5,705 nucleotides of DNA from Flavobacterium sp. (lineage in GTDB: Bacteria; Bacteroidota; Bacteroidia; Flavobacteriales; Flavobacteriaceae): the NCBI GenBank assembly GCA_017989775.1, contig JAGNPF010000115.1, positions 1 to 5,705 of the forward strand, written 5' to 3'. Every line of letters starts with the position of its first letter. Position 1 is the stretch's first letter. The notes below the pieces were generated by a model. It had not been told where the DNA came from and ran no database searches. It worked only from the letters and a program-made list of their open reading frames with translations. The position numbers and the translations under genes were made by a program. Below, in pieces: positions 3,711-5,705 of this stretch.

Positions 3711-5498
3711 ATGGCTCGATTCAAAGAAAATGATTTGCCCAAATCAAAAATCACGGCAAGTTCCCTCGGTAAAGCAACCCTCATCTTCAAATATGCCGGA
3801 AGTCATCGCTGGAAATTTTACGTTGGATTAATTTTTCTGTTGTTTACCGGCGCCACGGCCCTGGCTTTTCCCAAATTGATGGGAATGCTGGTTGACTGCG
3901 TCAAGGACAAAAGTTATTCCCAGGTAAACAACATTGCTTTATTGCTCATAGGAATATTGTTTTTGCAATCTTTTTTTTCATTTTTCAGGGTGTCGCTATT
4001 CGTCAATTTCACCGAGCACACACTCGCCAATATCAGGCTTGCCCTCTACAGTAATTTGGTCAAATTGCCGATGTCCTTCTTTTCGCATAAACGCGTTGGG
4101 GAATTGAACAGCCGCATCAGTTCCGACATTTCCCAGATTCAAGACACGCTGACCACCACCATTGCCGAATTTTTGAGACAATTCATCTTGATTATAGGCG
4201 GCGTCATTTTATTGGCCACCGAAAGCATCAAGCTAACCTTGTTGATGTTGTCCGTAGTTCCACTGGTGGCCGTTGCAGCAGTAATCTTTGGTCGATTCAT
4301 TCGAAAATATTCCAAAAAAGTACAGGACCAGGTGGCCGAAAGCCAGGTTATTGTCGAGGAAACGATGCAGGGAATCAGCATTGTCAAGGCTTTCGCCAAT
4401 GAATGGTATGAAATTGCCCGCTATGAAGGCAAAATCAAGGAAGTGGTTCAACTGGCCATCAAGGGCGGGAAATACAGGGGCTACTTTGCTTCCTTCATCA
4501 TATTTTGTCTTTTTGGAGCCATCGTTGCCGTGGTTTGGTATGGCGTTCGATTGAGCATCAGCGGCGAAATGAGCGTGGGACAATTAATCTCGTTCGTGTT
4601 GTATTCCACTTTCGTGGGAGCTTCTTTTGGCGGTATTGCCGAATTGTATGCCCAAATCCAGAAAGCCGTTGGGGCAACGGAACGTGTTTTCGAATTATTG
4701 GATGAAACTCCCGAAAAAATCAATTCGACCCAAAATTCACATTCCGTGCAAAAAATAAAAGGAAACGTCACTTTCAAAAACGTGGGCTTCACCTACCCTT
4801 CCAGAAAAGAAATGAAAGTCTTGAAAGGCGTGAACTTCACGGCCAACTTTGGCCAAAAAATTGCCATTGTGGGGCCCAGCGGCGTCGGAAAATCGACCAT
4901 TGCTTCCTTGTTGTTGCGTTTTTACGATATTGACAGCGGCGAAATTTTGGTTGACGGAAAAAACATCCACGATTACGAACTGGAAAACCTTCGCGGCAAC
5001 ATGAGCATTGTGCCCCAAGACGTGATTTTGTTTGGCGGAACCATCAAGGAAAACATCGCTTACGGAAATCCGGATGCCACGGATGAAGAAATCATGCTGG
5101 CAGCCAAACAAGCCAATGCCTTGAGTTTTATCGAAAGTTTTCCCGAGAAATTTGAAACTTTGGTTGGCGAAAGAGGGGTCAAACTTTCCGGTGGACAAAG
5201 ACAACGTGTTGCCATTGCCCGTGCTTTATTGAAAAATCCGAGCATCTTGATATTGGACGAAGCCACTTCATCCTTGGACAGCGAAAGCGAAAAACTGGTT
5301 CAGGAAGCCCTGGAAATCTTGATGGAAGGAAGAACGAGCATCATCATTGCCCACCGTCTTTCGACCATTCGCAGTGCCGACCAGATTTTGGTTCTCGACA
5401 AAGGCGTGATTTCCGAACAAGGAACCCATCAGGAATTGATTGCCCTGGAAAATGGCATTTACAAAAACTTGAGCCATTTGCAGTTCAGTCATTCTTAA
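3711..5498 (+). CDS. ABC exporter half-transporter, fused permease and ATPase (MsbA/BmrA-like)
   Basis: The 595-aa inner-membrane protein combines a type I exporter membrane domain with a nucleotide-binding domain, and would act as a homodimer or heterodimer. About six hydrophobic helices are seen near residues 36-56, 75-97, 150-170, 174-196, 260-282 and 288-312, with the typical cytoplasmic loop SFFSHKRVGELNSRISSDI (122-140). The ATPase is complete: A-loop Tyr362, Walker A GPSGVGKST (388-396), Q-loop Gln436, X-loop VGERG (485-489), signature LSGGQ (492-496), Walker B ILILDE with Asp516 and catalytic Glu517, D-loop SLD (521-523) and H-loop His548. Length is usual for MsbA, LmrA and BmrA. All motifs are intact, so it should be active. 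The substrate (lipid A precursor, other lipid, drug or peptide) cannot be told from the sequence, so no symbol is given. It is monocistronic, with its own promoter and terminator. Confidence 0.95.
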   Translation: MARFKENDLPKSKITASSLGKATLIFKYAGSHRWKFYVGLIFLLFTGATALAFPKLMGMLVDCVKDKSYSQVNNIALLLIGILFLQSFFSFFRVSLFVNFTEHTLANIRLALYSNLVKLPMSFFSHKRVGELNSRISSDISQIQDTLTTTIAEFLRQFILIIGGVILLATESIKLTLLMLSVVPLVAVAAVIFGRFIRKYSKKVQDQVAESQVIVEETMQGISIVKAFANEWYEIARYEGKIKEVVQLAIKGGKYRGYFASFIIFCLFGAIVAVVWYGVRLSISGEMSVGQLISFVLYSTFVGASFGGIAELYAQIQKAVGATERVFELLDETPEKINSTQNSHSVQKIKGNVTFKNVGFTYPSRKEMKVLKGVNFTANFGQKIAIVGPSGVGKSTIASLLLRFYDIDSGEILVDGKNIHDYELENLRGNMSIVPQDVILFGGTIKENIAYGNPDATDEEIMLAAKQANALSFIESFPEKFETLVGERGVKLSGGQRQRVAIARALLKNPSILILDEATSSLDSESEKLVQEALEILMEGRTSIIIAHRLSTIRSADQILVLDKGVISEQGTHQELIALENGIYKNLSHLQFSHS

Positions 5499-5515
5499 AG
5501 GAAACCATTAAATTG

Positions 5516-5554
5516 AAAAAACTCCATTAATCATCTGACTAATGGAGTTTTTTT
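5516..5554. terminator. Bidirectional intrinsic terminator between the ABC transporter and the convergent right-end gene
   Basis: CTCCATTA (5522-5529) and TAATGGAG (5540-5547) form a perfect 8-bp stem around a 10-nt loop. It is preceded by six A (5516-5521) and followed by seven T (5548-5554), so it can end transcription on both strands. It lies 17 nt after the ABC stop on the plus strand and 14 nt after the predicted TAG at 5569-5571 on the minus strand. Confidence 0.88.
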
Positions 5555-5568
5555 ATAGGTTCTTTTGA

Positions 5569-5705
5569 CTATTTGTATTCTTTTTTAGGAAATTGCATCT
5601 TGTTCAGATAATCTTGAATATCTTTTTCCTTTAACTGAATATTTTGAGGTTCACAAGTGATACGAATCATTATAAACCAACCTTTGCATTTATACATATA
5701 CAAAT
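5569..5705 (-). CDS. Unrecognised protein, C-terminal part or small ORF at the right edge
   Basis: A minus-strand frame is open from the window edge to a TAG at 5569-5571, with about 44 visible residues. The sequence ends in IQDYLNKMQFPKKEYK and includes Cys residues in KCKGW and RITCEP. Two in-frame ATG codons, at 5697 and 5670, would give 42- or 33-aa products, but the frame stays open to the edge, so it is more likely the 3' end of a longer gene. Support comes from its position: it converges on the ABC gene and stops 14 nt before a terminator that works in its direction too. I do not recognise the family. The stretch is short enough for a chance open frame to remain possible. Confidence 0.5.
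   Translation of the reverse strand, partial: LYMYKCKGWFIMIRITCEPQNIQLKEKDIQDYLNKMQFPKKEYK

Noticed and set aside
4233..4583. 116-aa minus-strand frame inside the ABC transporter gene
   Set aside because: It is antisense to a complete, motif-rich coding region and has no recognisable features.

Overview
The window looks like a chromosomal segment from a Bacteroidota bacterium, most likely Flavobacteriaceae and plausibly Flavobacterium. Four things support this: an AT-rich sequence with A-rich translation starts and few Shine-Dalgarno sites; promoters of the Bacteroidota type (TTTG, about 19-22 nt, TAnnTTTG), with the same -7 octamer TATATTTG in front of three genes; a lipoprotein with a Bacteroidota-style lipobox; and an intergenic repeat built from CACGAATT units, which I recall (not checked) as common in Flavobacterium genomes. 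No organism name can be proven from the sequence alone.

Layout. (1) 1-617, plus strand: the 3' end of an Omp85/BamA-type outer-membrane beta-barrel protein. (2) 600-2580, minus strand: a probable two-gene unit, a secreted GH53 endo-beta-1,4-galactanase followed 31 nt later by a beta-propeller-like lipoprotein. The lipoprotein gene converges on the barrel gene and overlaps its end by 18 nt. (3) 2707-2994, minus: a 95-aa pterin-4a-carbinolamine dehydratase with its own promoter and a long leader carrying a perfect hairpin. (4) 3203-3381, minus: a complete tRNA-Val(TAC) transcription unit with promoter, tRNA and intrinsic terminator. (5) 3420-3628: a 191-bp MITE-like element with terminal inverted repeats, nested inner repeats and a 9-bp direct flanking duplication. 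It sits between the divergent promoters of the tRNA and the ABC transporter. A solitary extra copy of its 20-bp end lies at 3151-3170. (6) 3684-5554, plus: a monocistronic MsbA/BmrA-like ABC exporter half-transporter with promoter and terminator. (7) 5569-5705, minus: the likely 3' end of an unrecognised gene entering from the right and sharing the bidirectional terminator.

Functionally this is mostly housekeeping sequence (tRNA, pterin recycling, lipid or drug export, outer-membrane barrel) plus a small galactan-degrading unit. There is no SusC/SusD pair in view, so the galactanase is not part of a recognisable polysaccharide utilisation locus within this window. The most notable structure is the non-coding mobile element. 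I found no CRISPR array, phage genes, transposase or defence system.
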